Source: Pseudomonas sp. GM21 (GTDB taxonomy: Bacteria; Pseudomonadota; Gammaproteobacteria; Pseudomonadales; Pseudomonadaceae). From it: a stretch of 64,000 bases of DNA. A program made the translations under genes and the position numbers. The notes below the pieces were generated by a model. That model saw only the letters and a program-made list of their open reading frames with translations. It was not told where the DNA came from and made no database searches. Location of the stretch: the NCBI RefSeq assembly GCF_000282215.1, contig NZ_AKJS01000080.1, positions 62,001-126,000 on the forward strand, in the 5' to 3' direction. Below, piece after piece: positions 18,437 through 28,530 of the stretch; positions within the stretch are counted from its first letter, which is position 1, and each line of letters opens with the position of its first letter.

Positions 18437-19471
18437 TCAGAAGTTATCCGGCGACCGCGCCTTCTCCCGCGCATGCTCGCGACTGATCAAGCCCTTGGTC
18501 ACCAGCTCCTTCAAGCACATATCCAGCGTCTGCATCCCCAGACTCCCACCGGTCTGAATCGACGAGTACATCTGCGCAACCTTGTCTTCACGGATCAGGT
18601 TACGAATCGCCGATGTTCCGAGCATGATCTCGTGCGCCGCAATCCGCCCTCCTCCGATCTTCTTCACCAAAGTCTGCGACACCACCGCCAGTAACGACTC
18701 GGACAGCATCGACCGCACCATCGACTTCTCATCCCCCGGAAACACATCCACCACCCGGTCGATGGTTTTTGCAGCAGAGGTTGTGTGCAGCGTGCCAAAC
18801 ACCAGGTGCCCGGTCTCGGCGGCGGTCAGCGCCAGGCGAATGGTCTCCAGGTCACGCATCTCCCCCACCAGGATCACGTCCGGGTCTTCGCGCAGCGCCG
18901 AGCGCAAGGCGGTCGCAAAGCTGCGCGTATCGCGATGCACTTCGCGCTGGTTGATCAGGCATTTGCGCGATTCGTGGACGAACTCGATCGGGTCTTCGAT
19001 GGTGAGGATGTGGTGATGGCGATGGTTGTTCAGGTAATCGATCATTGCCGCCAGGGTGGTGGACTTGCCGGAACCGGTCGGGCCGGTCACCAGCACCAGC
19101 CCGCGTGGCGCGTCGGTCATCTTGCGAAACACCTCGCCCATGCCGAGGTCCTCCATGCTCAGGACCTTCGATGGAATGGTGCGGAACACGGCGCCTGCGC
19201 CACGATTCTGGTTAAAGGCGTTAACCCTGAATCGCGCCACACCGGGCACTTCAAATGAGAAGTCGGTTTCCAGGTGTTTCTCGAAGTCCACCCGCTGGGT
19301 GTCGTTCATGATGTCGTAGATCAGCGCTTGCACCTGTTTGTGGTCCAGGGCCGGCACGTTGATGCGTCGCACATCGCCGTCGACGCGGATCATCGGGGGC
19401 AGCCCGGCGGACAAGTGCAGGTCGGATGCGCCCTGTTTAGCGCTGAATGCCAGCAGCTCAGTGATATCCAT
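18437..19471 (-). CDS. pilT: Type IV pilus retraction ATPase PilT
   Basis: PilT is the hexameric ATPase that depolymerises type IV pili for twitching. At 344 residues (from MDITELLAFSAK) it has the usual length. It shows Walker A GPTGSGKSTT at 130-139, the Asp box ILTIEDPIEFVH, Walker B DPDVILVGEMRD, the His box TGHLVFGTLHT, and the C-terminal AIRNLIREDKV (AIRNLIRE) motif needed for retraction. The ATG at 19471 removes an 18-residue upstream extension. No pilU lies beside it, whereas pilU is adjacent in P. aeruginosa. It is divergent from the PLP-binding gene. Confidence 0.96.
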   Translation of the reverse strand: MDITELLAFSAKQGASDLHLSAGLPPMIRVDGDVRRINVPALDHKQVQALIYDIMNDTQRVDFEKHLETDFSFEVPGVARFRVNAFNQNRGAGAVFRTIPSKVLSMEDLGMGEVFRKMTDAPRGLVLVTGPTGSGKSTTLAAMIDYLNNHRHHHILTIEDPIEFVHESRKCLINQREVHRDTRSFATALRSALREDPDVILVGEMRDLETIRLALTAAETGHLVFGTLHTTSAAKTIDRVVDVFPGDEKSMVRSMLSESLLAVVSQTLVKKIGGGRIAAHEIMLGTSAIRNLIREDKVAQMYSSIQTGGSLGMQTLDMCLKELVTKGLISREHAREKARSPDNF

Positions 19472-19528
19472 AGCGCCCCTCAATTCCAGTAGAATGCCGC
19501 CAACCTTCAGACCGCTGGCGCACATTGA

Positions 19529-20215
19529 ATGTCCACGATAGCAGACAACATTGCTCAGGTAAGTTCACGCATCCGTGCCGCCGCCCTGGCAGCCCGGCGC
19601 GATGAGCACAGCGTTCAGTTGCTGGCCGTGAGCAAGACAAAACCCGCCAAGGCCCTGCGTGAAGCGTACGCCGCCGGCTTGCGCGACTTTGGCGAGAACT
19701 ACCTGCAGGAGGCCTTGGGCAAACAGCTCGAATTGGCCGACCTGCCCTTGATCTGGCACTTCATCGGCCCCATTCAATCGAACAAGACTCGCGCTATCGC
19801 CGAGCACTTCGCTTGGGTGCATTCCGTGGATCGTTTGAAAATCGCACAACGCCTGTCCGAACAACGGCCAGCCGATTTGCCGCCACTGAACATCTGCATT
19901 CAGGTCAATGTCAGCGGTGAAGCCAGCAAATCCGGCTGCACCCCGGCCGACCTGCCGGCGCTGGCCAATGCCATCAGTGAATTGCCGCGCCTCACGTTGC
20001 GCGGGTTGATGGCGATCCCCGAGCCGACGGATGACCGCGCCGAACAGGATGCCGCATTTGCTGCCGTGCAAAGCCTGCAAGCCAGCCTGAACCTGCCGCT
20101 CGACACACTTTCCATGGGCATGAGCCATGACCTTGAGTCGGCTATTGCCCAAGGCGCCACTTGGGTCCGTATTGGTACGGCCTTGTTTGGCGCCCGTGAT
20201 TACGGACAGCCTTGA
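19529..20215 (+). CDS. YggS/PLPBP family pyridoxal-phosphate homeostasis protein
   Basis: A 228-residue single-domain PLP-binding protein resembling the N-terminal barrel of alanine racemase. The PLP lysine lies in LLAVSKTKPA (about residue 36). The segments FGENYLQEA, WHFIGPIQSNK, VNVSGEASKSGC and LSMGMSHDLESAI are hallmarks of the family. These proteins buffer PLP and affect amino-acid pools. The pairing with proC, yggT and a DUF167 gene downstream is conserved in gammaproteobacteria. Confidence 0.95.
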   Translation: MSTIADNIAQVSSRIRAAALAARRDEHSVQLLAVSKTKPAKALREAYAAGLRDFGENYLQEALGKQLELADLPLIWHFIGPIQSNKTRAIAEHFAWVHSVDRLKIAQRLSEQRPADLPPLNICIQVNVSGEASKSGCTPADLPALANAISELPRLTLRGLMAIPEPTDDRAEQDAAFAAVQSLQASLNLPLDTLSMGMSHDLESAIAQGATWVRIGTALFGARDYGQP

Positions 20216-20239
20216 CCACTTTCTTTCTAAGGACCTGAC

Positions 20240-21058
20240 ATGAGCAAAACTCGTATTGCCTTTATCGGTGCCGGCAACATGGCCGCCAGCCTGATCGGCG
20301 GCCTGCGCGCCAAAGGTCTGGACGCTTCGCAAATCCGCGCCAGCGATCCGGGTGTTGAAACCCGCACCAAGGTGGCTGCCGAACACGGCATCGAAGTCTT
20401 CGCCGACAACGCCGACGCCATTCAAGACGCCGACGTCGTCGTATTGGCGGTCAAACCCCAGGCGATGAAAACCGTGTGCGAAGCGATTCGCCCGAGCCTC
20501 AAACCCCATCAACTGGTGGTGTCGATTGCCGCCGGCATTACCTGCGCCAGCATGAACAACTGGCTCGGCGCCCAGCCGATTGTGCGCTGCATGCCCAACA
20601 CCCCGGCGCTGCTGCGTCAGGGCGTGAGCGGCCTGTTCGCCACAGCTCAAGTGACCGCTGATCAACGCCAGCAAGCTCAAGAGCTGCTGTCGGCCGTGGG
20701 TCTCGCACTGTGGCTGAACGAAGAGCAGCAACTGGACGCGGTCACCGCCGTTTCCGGCAGCGGCCCGGCCTATTTCTTCCTGCTGATTGAAGCCATGACC
20801 GCCGCCGGCGTGAAACTCGGCCTGCCAGCGGACATCGCCGCGCAACTGACCTTGCAAACAGCGTTGGGCGCCGCGCACATGGCGGTCGCCAGCGACGTCG
20901 ATGCCGCCGAACTGCGTCGTCGTGTAACGTCGCCTGCGGGCACCACGGAAGCCGCGATCAAGTCGTTCCAGGCCGGAGGCTTCGAAGCCCTGGTCGAAAC
21001 AGCACTCGGCGCCGCCGCGCATCGCTCGGCCGAGATGGCTGAGCAACTCGGTCGCTAA
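20240..21058 (+). CDS. proC: Pyrroline-5-carboxylate reductase
   Basis: ProC reduces pyrroline-5-carboxylate to proline with NAD(P)H. The 272-residue protein has the N-terminal Rossmann motif FIGAGNMAASLIGGL, the NTPALL segment, and the C-terminal signature around SPAGTTEAAIKSFQ. It begins 24 bases after the PLP-binding gene, with AAGGACC before the ATG, and probably shares its transcript. Confidence 0.96.
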   Translation: MSKTRIAFIGAGNMAASLIGGLRAKGLDASQIRASDPGVETRTKVAAEHGIEVFADNADAIQDADVVVLAVKPQAMKTVCEAIRPSLKPHQLVVSIAAGITCASMNNWLGAQPIVRCMPNTPALLRQGVSGLFATAQVTADQRQQAQELLSAVGLALWLNEEQQLDAVTAVSGSGPAYFFLLIEAMTAAGVKLGLPADIAAQLTLQTALGAAHMAVASDVDAAELRRRVTSPAGTTEAAIKSFQAGGFEALVETALGAAAHRSAEMAEQLGR

Positions 21059-21082
21059 TCAGCTCTTACAAAGGAATCAAAG

Positions 21083-21670
21083 ATGCTCGGACTCAATGAC
21101 GCTGCCATTTTCATCATTAAAACCCTTGGCAGCCTGTACCTGCTGATCGTACTGATGCGTTTTATCCTGCAACTGGTTCGGGCGAATTTTTACAACCCGC
21201 TCTGCCAGTTCATCGTCAAAGCCACACAACCACTGCTCAAGCCCCTGCGTCGGGTCATCCCAAGCATGTTCGGGCTGGACATGTCGTCGCTGGTGCTGGC
21301 GCTGATCGTGCAGATGGTGCTGATCGCCGTGATCCTGGCGCTCAAGGGCTTCATGGTCGATTGGTTGCTGTTGGTGCCGTGGGCTCTGATCGCGCTGTTC
21401 TCGCTGTTTTTGAACATTCTGTTCTACGCAATGATCATCAGCGTGATTCTGTCCTGGGTCGCCCCGGGCAGCCACAACCCGGGCGCCGAACTGGTCGGGC
21501 AGATTACTGAACCGGTACTCGCGCCGTTCCGCCGGATCATCCCGAACCTGGGCGGTCTCGATATTTCGCCGATCTTCGCGTTCATCGTGATCCAGTTGCT
21601 GCAGAGCTGGCTGATCCCGCGCCTTGCGCACTTCGCCTTCATGCCGCAAGGGCTGCTCGGCCTGATCTGA
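21083..21670 (+). CDS. yggT: YggT family membrane protein
   Basis: A 195-residue integral membrane protein with two YggT repeats. Each repeat has a hydrophobic helix followed by a NP..Q-type amphipathic turn and the PLLKPLRRVIPSMFGLDMSS / PVLAPFRRIIPNLGGLDISP motif. YggT proteins are linked to osmotic tolerance and membrane organisation but lack a firm biochemical role. AAGGAATC precedes its ATG. It overlaps the next gene by one base. Confidence 0.92.
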   Translation: MLGLNDAAIFIIKTLGSLYLLIVLMRFILQLVRANFYNPLCQFIVKATQPLLKPLRRVIPSMFGLDMSSLVLALIVQMVLIAVILALKGFMVDWLLLVPWALIALFSLFLNILFYAMIISVILSWVAPGSHNPGAELVGQITEPVLAPFRRIIPNLGGLDISPIFAFIVIQLLQSWLIPRLAHFAFMPQGLLGLI

Positions 21671-21960
21671 TGAGTTACTTTCGCTGGGACGGTGACGACC
21701 TGATTCTGGAGTGTCACCTGCAACCGGCAGCCCGCAGCGATGATTTCTGCGGGCTGCACGGGGATCGCCTGAAGATCCGCCTGACCGCGCCGCCGGTTGA
21801 AGGCAAGGCCAATGCGTATCTGATGGCGTTTCTGGCCAAGGCCTTTGGGGTATCCAAGAGCCAGGTCAGTTTGATCAGCGGCGAGTTGAACCGGCAGAAA
21901 CGGGTGCGGATTTGTTCGCCGAAGAAGCTGCCTGAATTACCCGGATTGACCCTACCTTGA
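21670..21960 (+). CDS. DUF167 (YggU) family protein
   Basis: A 96-residue protein of the UPF0235/DUF167 family. The core APPVEGKANAYLMAFLAKAF and the SGELNRQKRVRI segment define the family, whose function is unknown. The start overlaps the yggT stop (TGATG), so translation is coupled. The stop codon lies within the first bases of a cruciform repeat. Confidence 0.92.
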   Translation: MSYFRWDGDDLILECHLQPAARSDDFCGLHGDRLKIRLTAPPVEGKANAYLMAFLAKAFGVSKSQVSLISGELNRQKRVRICSPKKLPELPGLTLP

Positions 21961-22068
21961 TCGTTCCCACGCTCCGCGTGGGAATGCAGCCTGTGACGCT
22001 CCGCGTCACTGCCGAAGCAGACGCGGAGCGTCAAATGAGGCATTCCCACGCAGAGCGTGGGAACGATC
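21959..22068. repeat. Large cruciform intergenic repeat (copy 3 of 5)
   Basis: About 110 bases bounded by GATCGTTCCCACGC and GCGTGGGAACGATC with inner GACGCTCCGCGTC palindromes. It lies between the DUF167 gene and metX and probably separates the two transcripts. Confidence 0.85.
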
Positions 22069-22138
22069 ATGGGTAGTCGCTTGCTGCTAGGGGCAGCGGT
22101 CTTTAGACTTACGCCTCATTTCAACGAGAGCAGGGTCG

Positions 22139-23281
22139 ATGCCAACTGCCTTTCCCCCCGATTCTGTTGGTCTGGTGACGCCGCAAGTGGCGCACTTCAG
22201 CGACCCCCTGGCCCTGGCCTGCGGGCGTTCGCTTCCAGCGTATGACCTGATCTATGAAACCTACGGCACGCTAAACGCCACGGCGAACAACGCCGTGCTG
22301 ATTTGCCACGCACTGTCCGGTCATCATCACGCTGCCGGCTACCACAGCCCCGACGACCGCAAACCGGGTTGGTGGGACAGTTGCATCGGCCCCGGCAAAC
22401 CGATCGACACCAACAAGTTCTTCGTGGTCAGCCTGAACAACCTCGGCGGTTGCAACGGCTCTACGGGCCCGAGCAGCACCAACCCGGACACCGGCAAGCC
22501 GTTCGGCGCCGACTTCCCGGTGCTGACCGTGGAAGACTGGGTGCACAGCCAGGCGCGCCTGGCGGACCGCATCGGCATCAGCCAATGGGCTGCCGTGATT
22601 GGCGGCAGCCTTGGTGGCATGCAAGCGATGCAATGGAGCATCACCTACCCGGAGCGCATCCGGCACTGCCTGGCCATCGCCTCGGCCCCCAAGTTGTCAG
22701 CGCAAAACATCGCCTTCAACGAAGTGGCACGCCAGGCGATCCTCACCGACCCCGAGTTCCACAGCGGTTCGTTCCAGGAAGCGGGTGTAATCCCCAAGCG
22801 CGGCTTGATGCTGGCGCGGATGGTCGGGCACATCACCTACCTGTCCGATGACTCCATGGGCGAGAAATTCGGCCGAGGCCTCATCAAAAGGGAAAAGCTC
22901 AACTACGACTTCCACAGCGTCGAATTTCAGGTCGAAAGCTACTTGCGTTATCAGGGCGAAGAGTTCTCCTTGCGCTTCGACGCCAATACTTATTTGCTGA
23001 TGACCAAGGCGCTGGACTATTTCGACCCGGCAGCCAACTTCGACGATGACCTGGCAAAGACCTTCACCCACGTGAAAGCCAAGTTCTGCGTAATGTCGTT
23101 CACCACCGACTGGCGCTTCTCCCCTGCCCGTTCGCGGGAACTGGTGGACGCGTTGATGGCCGCCAAGAAAGACGTCTGCTACCTCGAGATCGATGCTCCG
23201 CAAGGCCACGATGCCTTCCTGATGCCGATCCCGCGTTACTTGCAGGCATTCAGCAGTTACATGAACCGCATTACGTTGTGA
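22139..23281 (+). CDS. metX: Homoserine O-acyltransferase (MetX; O-succinyltransferase type in Pseudomonas)
   Basis: MetX acylates homoserine, the first committed step of methionine synthesis. In Pseudomonas MetX enzymes use succinyl-CoA. The 380-residue alpha/beta hydrolase has the early block [10 protein letters not shown], the nucleophile Ser157 in [12 protein letters not shown], and the Asp and His of the triad in FTTDWRFSP and APQGHDAF. MetW follows 7 bases downstream, the usual arrangement in Pseudomonas. The ATG at 22139 is placed where the family N-terminus begins; an upstream GAGAGCAGGG is a fair ribosome site. Confidence 0.95.
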   Translation: MPTAFPPDSVGLVTPQVAHFSDPLALACGRSLPAYDLIYETYGTLNATANNAVLICHALSGHHHAAGYHSPDDRKPGWWDSCIGPGKPIDTNKFFVVSLNNLGGCNGSTGPSSTNPDTGKPFGADFPVLTVEDWVHSQARLADRIGISQWAAVIGGSLGGMQAMQWSITYPERIRHCLAIASAPKLSAQNIAFNEVARQAILTDPEFHSGSFQEAGVIPKRGLMLARMVGHITYLSDDSMGEKFGRGLIKREKLNYDFHSVEFQVESYLRYQGEEFSLRFDANTYLLMTKALDYFDPAANFDDDLAKTFTHVKAKFCVMSFTTDWRFSPARSRELVDALMAAKKDVCYLEIDAPQGHDAFLMPIPRYLQAFSSYMNRITL

Positions 23282-23288
23282 GAAAGCC

Positions 23289-23909
23289 ATGAGAGCTGAT
23301 CTGGAAATCATCCAGGAATGGATCCCCGCCGGCAGCCGCGTGCTCGACCTCGGCTGCGGTGATGGCGAACTGCTGACCTGGCTGCGCGACAACAAGCAAG
23401 TGACTGGCTATGGCCTGGAAAACGACCCGGACAACATCGCCGAATGCGTGGCCAAGGGCATCAACGTCATCGAGCAGGACCTGGACAAGGGCCTGGGCAA
23501 TTTTGCCAGCAACAGCTTCGACGTCGTGGTCATGACCCAGGCGCTGCAAGCGGTGCATTACCCGGACAAGATCCTCGATGAAATGCTGCGGGTCGGCCGC
23601 CAGTGCATCATCACCTTTCCCAACTTCGGTCACTGGCGCTGCCGCTGGTACCTGGCGAGCAAGGGCCGGATGCCGGTTTCCGAGTTCCTGCCGTACACCT
23701 GGTACAACACGCCGAACATCCACTTCTGCACTTTTGCGGACTTTGAAGCCTTGTGCCTCAAACGTGAGGCCAAGGTCATTGATCGGCTGGCCGTGGATCA
23801 ACAGCATCGGCACGGGTGGGCCAGCAAGCTATGGCCTAATCTGTTAGGCGAGATCGGTATTTATCGCGTCAGCAGCCCAGGACTTGCAGACCACAAGGTC
23901 GCGGTCTGA
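23289..23909 (+). CDS. metW: MetW, methionine biosynthesis partner of MetX
   Basis: A 206-residue protein with a class I methyltransferase fold. The glycine-rich SAM-like loop is VLDLGCGDGELLTWL (about 17-31). MetW is required with MetX for homoserine acylation in several Proteobacteria. It lies 7 bases after metX. Confidence 0.94.
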   Translation: MRADLEIIQEWIPAGSRVLDLGCGDGELLTWLRDNKQVTGYGLENDPDNIAECVAKGINVIEQDLDKGLGNFASNSFDVVVMTQALQAVHYPDKILDEMLRVGRQCIITFPNFGHWRCRWYLASKGRMPVSEFLPYTWYNTPNIHFCTFADFEALCLKREAKVIDRLAVDQQHRHGWASKLWPNLLGEIGIYRVSSPGLADHKVAV

Positions 23910-23935
23910 CCCGCCCCACTCCGAGGAGAACGATC

Positions 23936-24370
23936 ATGGTTCGTCTAGCGCTGTTTTTACTCACTGCCTGCCTGAGCGTCACCGCTTTTGCCGCTGACAC
24001 GATCAATGCCAAGCGCGAGCAAACATTTGGTGATGTGACGGTGTACTACAACACCTTCAACTCAACGTTCCTGACACCGGACATCGCCAAATCCGTCGAG
24101 CAGGCGCGTAGCAAGAATCTGGGTATGATCAACGTTTCGGTGATCAAGGACGGCAAACCCCTGATGGCGCAGGTCAGCGGCACAGTCAAGGATCTGACCA
24201 GCCAAATCGTGCCGTTGAACTTCAGACAAATCACCGAAAAGGGCGCTATCTATTACATCGCTCAGTATCCGGTGCCCCAGACGGAAATCCGCACCTTCGA
24301 CATCAAGGTGCAGATCGGCGACAAAATCAACACCATCAATTTCAACCAAGAGATTTTCCCCGGCGAATGA
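23936..24370 (+). CDS. DUF4426 secreted protein
   Basis: A 144-residue protein with a clear signal peptide ([20 protein letters not shown], cleavage after AFA). The mature part matches the DUF4426 family conserved beside metW and rdgB in Pseudomonas; its function is unknown. GAGGAG lies before the ATG. Its stop overlaps the rdgB start by 4 bases (ATGA). Confidence 0.85.
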   Translation: MVRLALFLLTACLSVTAFAADTINAKREQTFGDVTVYYNTFNSTFLTPDIAKSVEQARSKNLGMINVSVIKDGKPLMAQVSGTVKDLTSQIVPLNFRQITEKGAIYYIAQYPVPQTEIRTFDIKVQIGDKINTINFNQEIFPGE

Positions 24371-24963
24371 TCAACTTTACACAGCTCGTACTGGCCAGCC
24401 ACAACGCCGGCAAACTCAAAGAGCTCCAGGCGATGCTTGGCCACTCGGTGCAACTGCGCTCGATCGGCGAGTTCAGTCAGGTCGAGCCTGAAGAAACCGG
24501 CCTGTCGTTTGTCGAAAACGCCATTCTCAAGGCCCGCAATGCCGCGCGCATTTCCGGCTTGCCGGCGCTGGCTGACGACTCAGGGCTGGCGGTGGATTTC
24601 CTCGGTGGTGCGCCGGGCATCTATTCGGCTCGTTATGCGGATGGTCAGGGTGATGCGGCGAACAACGCCAAGCTGCTCGACGCGTTGAAAGACGTGCCAG
24701 AAGCCGAGCGCGGCGCGCAGTTCGTCTGCGTCCTGGCGCTGGTGCGTCACGCTGAAGATCCATTACCCATTCTCTGCGAAGGCCTGTGGCACGGGCGTAT
24801 CCTGCCGGCCGCCAGTGGCGAGCACGGGTTTGGTTACGATCCGCTGTTCTGGGTACCGGAGCGCGATTGCTCCAGCGCAGAGCTGAGTCCGAGCGACAAG
24901 AACGTCATCAGTCACCGCGCCCGTGCAATGGAACTGCTGCGCCAGCGTCTGGGCCTGAAATGA
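24367..24963 (+). CDS. rdgB: dITP/XTP pyrophosphatase RdgB
   Basis: RdgB removes non-canonical purine nucleotides (dITP, XTP) from the pool. The 198-residue Ham1-fold protein shows [14 protein letters not shown] at the N-terminus, the [14 protein letters not shown] helix, the [20 protein letters not shown] substrate loop (split: [10 protein letters not shown], then [11 protein letters not shown]) and [10 protein letters not shown] at the end. It overlaps both neighbours by four bases (ATGA). Confidence 0.96.
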   Translation: MINFTQLVLASHNAGKLKELQAMLGHSVQLRSIGEFSQVEPEETGLSFVENAILKARNAARISGLPALADDSGLAVDFLGGAPGIYSARYADGQGDAANNAKLLDALKDVPEAERGAQFVCVLALVRHAEDPLPILCEGLWHGRILPAASGEHGFGYDPLFWVPERDCSSAELSPSDKNVISHRARAMELLRQRLGLK

Positions 24964-26165
24964 TCCACGACTCATCTGCGTCACCGCTGATATTCGGCGG
25001 CGACGCCCAATCGCCACGGGCGGCACTGCCCGTGTTGCCACCCCTGGCGCTGTACATCCACATCCCGTGGTGTGTGCGCAAATGCCCTTATTGCGACTTC
25101 AACTCCCACACCGCCAGCCCGGTGCTGCCGGAAGAAGAGTACGTCGACGCGCTGCTGGCAGACCTCGATCAGGATCTGCACGCGGTATATGGTCGTGAGC
25201 TGAGTTCGATTTTCTTTGGTGGCGGCACACCAAGCCTGTTCAGTGCCGAAGCCTTGGGCCGTTTGCTCAAAGGAGTCGAACAGCGCATTCCGTTTGCCAG
25301 CGACATCGAAATCACCCTGGAAGCCAATCCGGGGACGTTCGAACAAGAGAAGTTTGTCGCTTACCGCGCCCTGGGCATCAATCGCCTGTCGATCGGCATT
25401 CAGAGTTTTCAGGAAGAGAAGCTCAAGGCATTGGGCCGGATTCACAACGGTGACGAAGCGGTTCGTGCCGCCGGCATGGCGCGCAGGGCCGGGTTCGATA
25501 ATTTCAACCTGGACTTGATGCATGGGTTGCCCGACCAGTCGCTGGACGATGCGCTGAGCGACCTGCGCCAGGCCATCGCCTTGAAGCCGACCCACCTGTC
25601 CTGGTATCAGCTGACGCTGGAGCCGAACACGGTGTTCTGGAACCAGCCGCCAACGCTGCCGGAAGACGACACGTTGTGGGACATTCAGGAAGCGGGTCAG
25701 GCGCTGCTCGCCGAACACGGTTACGCGCAATATGAAGTCTCGGCTTACGCCCAGCCTGGTCGTCCGGCGCGGCATAACCTCAATTACTGGAGCTTCGGCG
25801 ACTTCATCGGCATTGGCGCCGGTGCACACGGCAAGCTCAGTCATCCTGACGGGCGCATCGTGCGCACCTGGAAGACCCGATTGCCCAAGGATTACCTCAA
25901 CCCGGCGAAAAGCTTCAAGGCTGGCGAGAAAGCGCTGACCAACGATGAGATGCCGTTCGAGTTCCTGATGAACGCGCTGCGCCTGAACGATGGCGTCGAA
26001 TCGCGGCTTTATCCGGAGCGCACCGGGATGCCCCTGGAAAGCCTCGCCGAACACCGCCGCGACGCCGAACAAAGTGGCTTGTTGCAGGTCGAACCGTCAC
26101 GTCTGGCGGCCACCGAACGCGGACAGTTGTTTCTCAATGACTTGCTGCAAAAATTTCTGAGCTGA
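24960..26165 (+). CDS. hemW: Radical-SAM heme chaperone HemW
   Basis: A 401-residue radical SAM protein. The cluster motif is [14 protein letters not shown] (CxxxCxxC, about residues 36-43). The GGGTPS, ANPG and [11 protein letters not shown] segments are typical of HemW, which transfers heme and does not act as coproporphyrinogen oxidase. The ATG at 24960 overlaps the rdgB stop (ATGA); a longer frame upstream lies entirely within rdgB and is discarded. Confidence 0.94.
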   Translation: MIHDSSASPLIFGGDAQSPRAALPVLPPLALYIHIPWCVRKCPYCDFNSHTASPVLPEEEYVDALLADLDQDLHAVYGRELSSIFFGGGTPSLFSAEALGRLLKGVEQRIPFASDIEITLEANPGTFEQEKFVAYRALGINRLSIGIQSFQEEKLKALGRIHNGDEAVRAAGMARRAGFDNFNLDLMHGLPDQSLDDALSDLRQAIALKPTHLSWYQLTLEPNTVFWNQPPTLPEDDTLWDIQEAGQALLAEHGYAQYEVSAYAQPGRPARHNLNYWSFGDFIGIGAGAHGKLSHPDGRIVRTWKTRLPKDYLNPAKSFKAGEKALTNDEMPFEFLMNALRLNDGVESRLYPERTGMPLESLAEHRRDAEQSGLLQVEPSRLAATERGQLFLNDLLQKFLS

Positions 26166-26187
26166 TTTCAGCCCTAAGGGAAAACGA

Positions 26188-26511
26188 ATGGATTTGATAC
26201 TCGACCTGCTCGCCACGGTGTCCCGCTGGAGCCGCAGCAACTTATCGGAAATCGCCCTGGCCTTGGTGGGCTGTCTGCTGGTGCTGTTCGGTTCGGATTT
26301 CAAAGGCTGGGTCGAGCAGCGGCTGGGCAGCATTGCCGGCGCCTTGCGCGTCCCGCTGATGGCCCTGCTGTGCCTGATCGGCAGTGGCGCCGCGTTGATC
26401 TACGCCACACCGTGGATCGTCAAAGGCCTGGGCCAGTTCAACAACTACAGCCTGGCGCCGGTGTTGTTGGTGGTGCTGGTGCTCATTGGCGTCGTCGCCG
26501 ACCGCCGCTGA
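26188..26511 (+). CDS. DUF3392 family membrane protein
   Basis: A 107-residue protein with three hydrophobic segments (about 22-37, 50-70 and 84-103). It matches the DUF3392 family of unknown function. It starts 23 bases after hemW, with CTAAGGGAAAACGA before the ATG. A cruciform repeat follows its stop. Confidence 0.8.
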   Translation: MDLILDLLATVSRWSRSNLSEIALALVGCLLVLFGSDFKGWVEQRLGSIAGALRVPLMALLCLIGSGAALIYATPWIVKGLGQFNNYSLAPVLLVVLVLIGVVADRR

Positions 26512-26519
26512 GGGCTGGC

Positions 26520-26626
26520 GATCGTTCCCGCGCTCCGCGTGGGAATGCAGTTAGGGACGCTCCGCGTCCCAAGTGCGGACGCAGGGCGTCCAATGAGGCA
26601 TTCCCACGCGTAGCGTGGGAACGATC
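26520..26626. repeat. Large cruciform intergenic repeat (copy 4 of 5)
   Basis: About 107 bases bounded by GATCGTTCCCGCGC and GCGTGGGAACGATC. It lies between the convergent DUF3392 and trmB genes. Confidence 0.85.
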
Positions 26627-26635
26627 AGTGGCCGG

Positions 26636-27361
26636 TTAGGACTGTTTTTCGAACTTCAGATCCCACACGCCATGCCCAAGTCGTTCGCCGCGGCGTTCGA
26701 ACTTGGTGATCGGGCGCTCGGTCGGACGCGGGACGCACTTGCCGTCTTCGGCGAGGTTGCGATAGCCCGGGGCGACGTTCATCACTTCCAGCATGTACTC
26801 GGCGTACGGTTCCCAGTCGGTGGCCATGTGCAATACACCGCCGACCTTTAACTTGCTGCGCACCAGTTCAGCGAAAGATGCCTGAACGATACGACGCTTG
26901 TGGTGACGGCTCTTGTGCCACGGATCAGGGAAAAACAGCATCAGGCGATCAAGGCTGTTGTCAGCGATACAGCGATTGAGCACTTCAATCGCGTCGCAAT
27001 CGTAGACCCGCAGGTTGGTCAGGCCCTGAGTCAGCACGCCATTGAGCAGCGCGCCAACACCTGGACGGTGAACTTCCACGCCAATGAAATCCTGTTCTGG
27101 CGAGGCCGCGGCCATTTCCAGCAGCGAATGGCCCATGCCGAAACCGATTTCCAGCGAGCGCGGCGCCGAACGGCCGAACACCTGATCGAAGTCCACCGGC
27201 GCATCGGCCAGCGGCAGCACGAACAGCGGCGTGCCCTGCTCCAGGCCTTTTTGCTGGCCTTCAGTCATGCGCCCGGCGCGCATCACGAAACTCTTGATGC
27301 GGCGGTGTTGGCGCTCTTCGCCTTCTTCCGTCTGGATTGGCGTGTCGTTTGATTCAGTCAT
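26636..27361 (-). CDS. trmB: tRNA (guanine-N7-)-methyltransferase
   Basis: TrmB methylates G46 of tRNAs at N7. The 241-residue protein has the SAM-binding segment [15 protein letters not shown], the PGVGALL block and the catalytic region [18 protein letters not shown]. The ATG at 27361 is preferred to the TTG at 27364. It lies 10 bases after thiG on the same strand and probably shares its transcript. Confidence 0.95.
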   Translation of the reverse strand: MTESNDTPIQTEEGEERQHRRIKSFVMRAGRMTEGQQKGLEQGTPLFVLPLADAPVDFDQVFGRSAPRSLEIGFGMGHSLLEMAAASPEQDFIGVEVHRPGVGALLNGVLTQGLTNLRVYDCDAIEVLNRCIADNSLDRLMLFFPDPWHKSRHHKRRIVQASFAELVRSKLKVGGVLHMATDWEPYAEYMLEVMNVAPGYRNLAEDGKCVPRPTERPITKFERRGERLGHGVWDLKFEKQS

Positions 27362-27370
27362 CAATGGCTC

Positions 27371-28165
27371 TTACTTGATCAGACCATCCAGCGGCGAGGA
27401 GGCGCTGGCATAGAGTTTTTTCGGCATGCGGCCGGCGAGGTAAGCCAGGCGGCCCGCGACAATGGCGTGCTTCATGGCTTCAGCCATCATGATCGGCTGC
27501 TGGGCGTGGGCGATGGCCGAGTTCATCAGCACTGCGTCACAACCCAGCTCCATGGCGATGGTGGCGTCGGAAGCGGTACCGACACCGGCATCCACCAGCA
27601 CCGGGATCTTGGCTTCTTCGAGGATGATCTGCAGGTTGTACGGGTTGCAGATCCCCAGGCCCGAACCGATCAGACCCGCCAGCGGCATGACCGCGATGCA
27701 GCCGATTTCCGCCAGTTGGCGAGCAATGATCGGGTCATCGCTGGTGTAGACCATCACATCAAAACCTTCCTTGACCAGCGATTCAGCGGCCTTGAGGGTT
27801 TCGATCACGTTGGGGAACAGGGTTTTCTGGTCCGCCAGCACTTCCAGCTTCACCAGGTTGTGACCATCGAGCAGCTCACGAGCCAGGCGACAGGTGCGCA
27901 CGGCTTCGATAGCGTCGTAGCAACCGGCAGTGTTCGGCAGGAAGGTGTAGCGATCCGGCGACAGGAAATCCAGCAGGTTCGGTTCGCCCTGGTTCTGGCC
28001 CAGATTGGTGCGGCGCACGGCGAAGGTGACAATTTCGGCACCCGAGGCTTCGATGGCCAGGCGGGTTTCTTCCATGTCACGGTACTTGCCGGTGCCTACC
28101 AGCAAACGCGACTGGTAAGTACGACCGGCCAGGACGAAAGGCTTGTCGCTACGAACGATGCTCAT
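27371..28165 (-). CDS. thiG: Thiazole synthase
   Basis: ThiG forms the thiazole phosphate of thiamine from deoxyxylulose phosphate, dehydroglycine and ThiS thiocarboxylate. The 264-residue barrel has [20 protein letters not shown] at the N-terminus, the Schiff-base Lys in [16 protein letters not shown], and the phosphate-binding [18 protein letters not shown] (two Gly-rich loops). It follows thiS by about 60 bases. Confidence 0.96.
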   Translation of the reverse strand: MSIVRSDKPFVLAGRTYQSRLLVGTGKYRDMEETRLAIEASGAEIVTFAVRRTNLGQNQGEPNLLDFLSPDRYTFLPNTAGCYDAIEAVRTCRLARELLDGHNLVKLEVLADQKTLFPNVIETLKAAESLVKEGFDVMVYTSDDPIIARQLAEIGCIAVMPLAGLIGSGLGICNPYNLQIILEEAKIPVLVDAGVGTASDATIAMELGCDAVLMNSAIAHAQQPIMMAEAMKHAIVAGRLAYLAGRMPKKLYASASSPLDGLIK

Positions 28166-28225
28166 GGGAAATCCTCTGTAGGAGTGAGGTTCTTGCAGAA
28201 TTCTGTGCCCTTGCGGACTGCACGG

Positions 28226-28426
28226 CTAGCCGCCGCCGATGGCGTGGACGACTTCGACGGTGTCGCCGTCGTTCAGCGTGGTGTCGGCATGCTGACTGCG
28301 CGGGACGATATCCAGATTGAGCTCAACCGCCACCCGGCGTCCGGTCAGTTCCAGACGGGTCAGCAGGGCCGCAACGGTTTCACCGTTGGGCAGTTCAAGG
28401 GATTCGCCGTTCAACTGAATGCGCAT
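28226..28426 (-). CDS. thiS: Sulfur carrier protein ThiS
   Basis: A 66-residue ubiquitin-fold protein ending in the diglycine needed for thiocarboxylation ([10 protein letters not shown]). The start [12 protein letters not shown] at 28426 gives the usual length. It feeds sulfur to ThiG, encoded next. Confidence 0.93.
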   Translation of the reverse strand: MRIQLNGESLELPNGETVAALLTRLELTGRRVAVELNLDIVPRSQHADTTLNDGDTVEVVHAIGGG

Positions 28427-28484
28427 ACCGAATGCCGCCATCATTTTTAGGGGCTGGCATTCTAGCCCGATCATGACCTAAAGG

Positions 28485-28530
28485 TCAGCAACAAGCGTCA
28501 AGCGGTAAGCGGCAAGCGCCAGGCGGCAAG
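28485..28530. repeat. Short AAGC-rich imperfect repeats
   Basis: Repeated copies of (C)AAGCG(T/G)CA and GGCAAG lie between thiS and the DUF423 gene and run into the end of the latter. They resemble the repeat after gshB. Confidence 0.35.
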
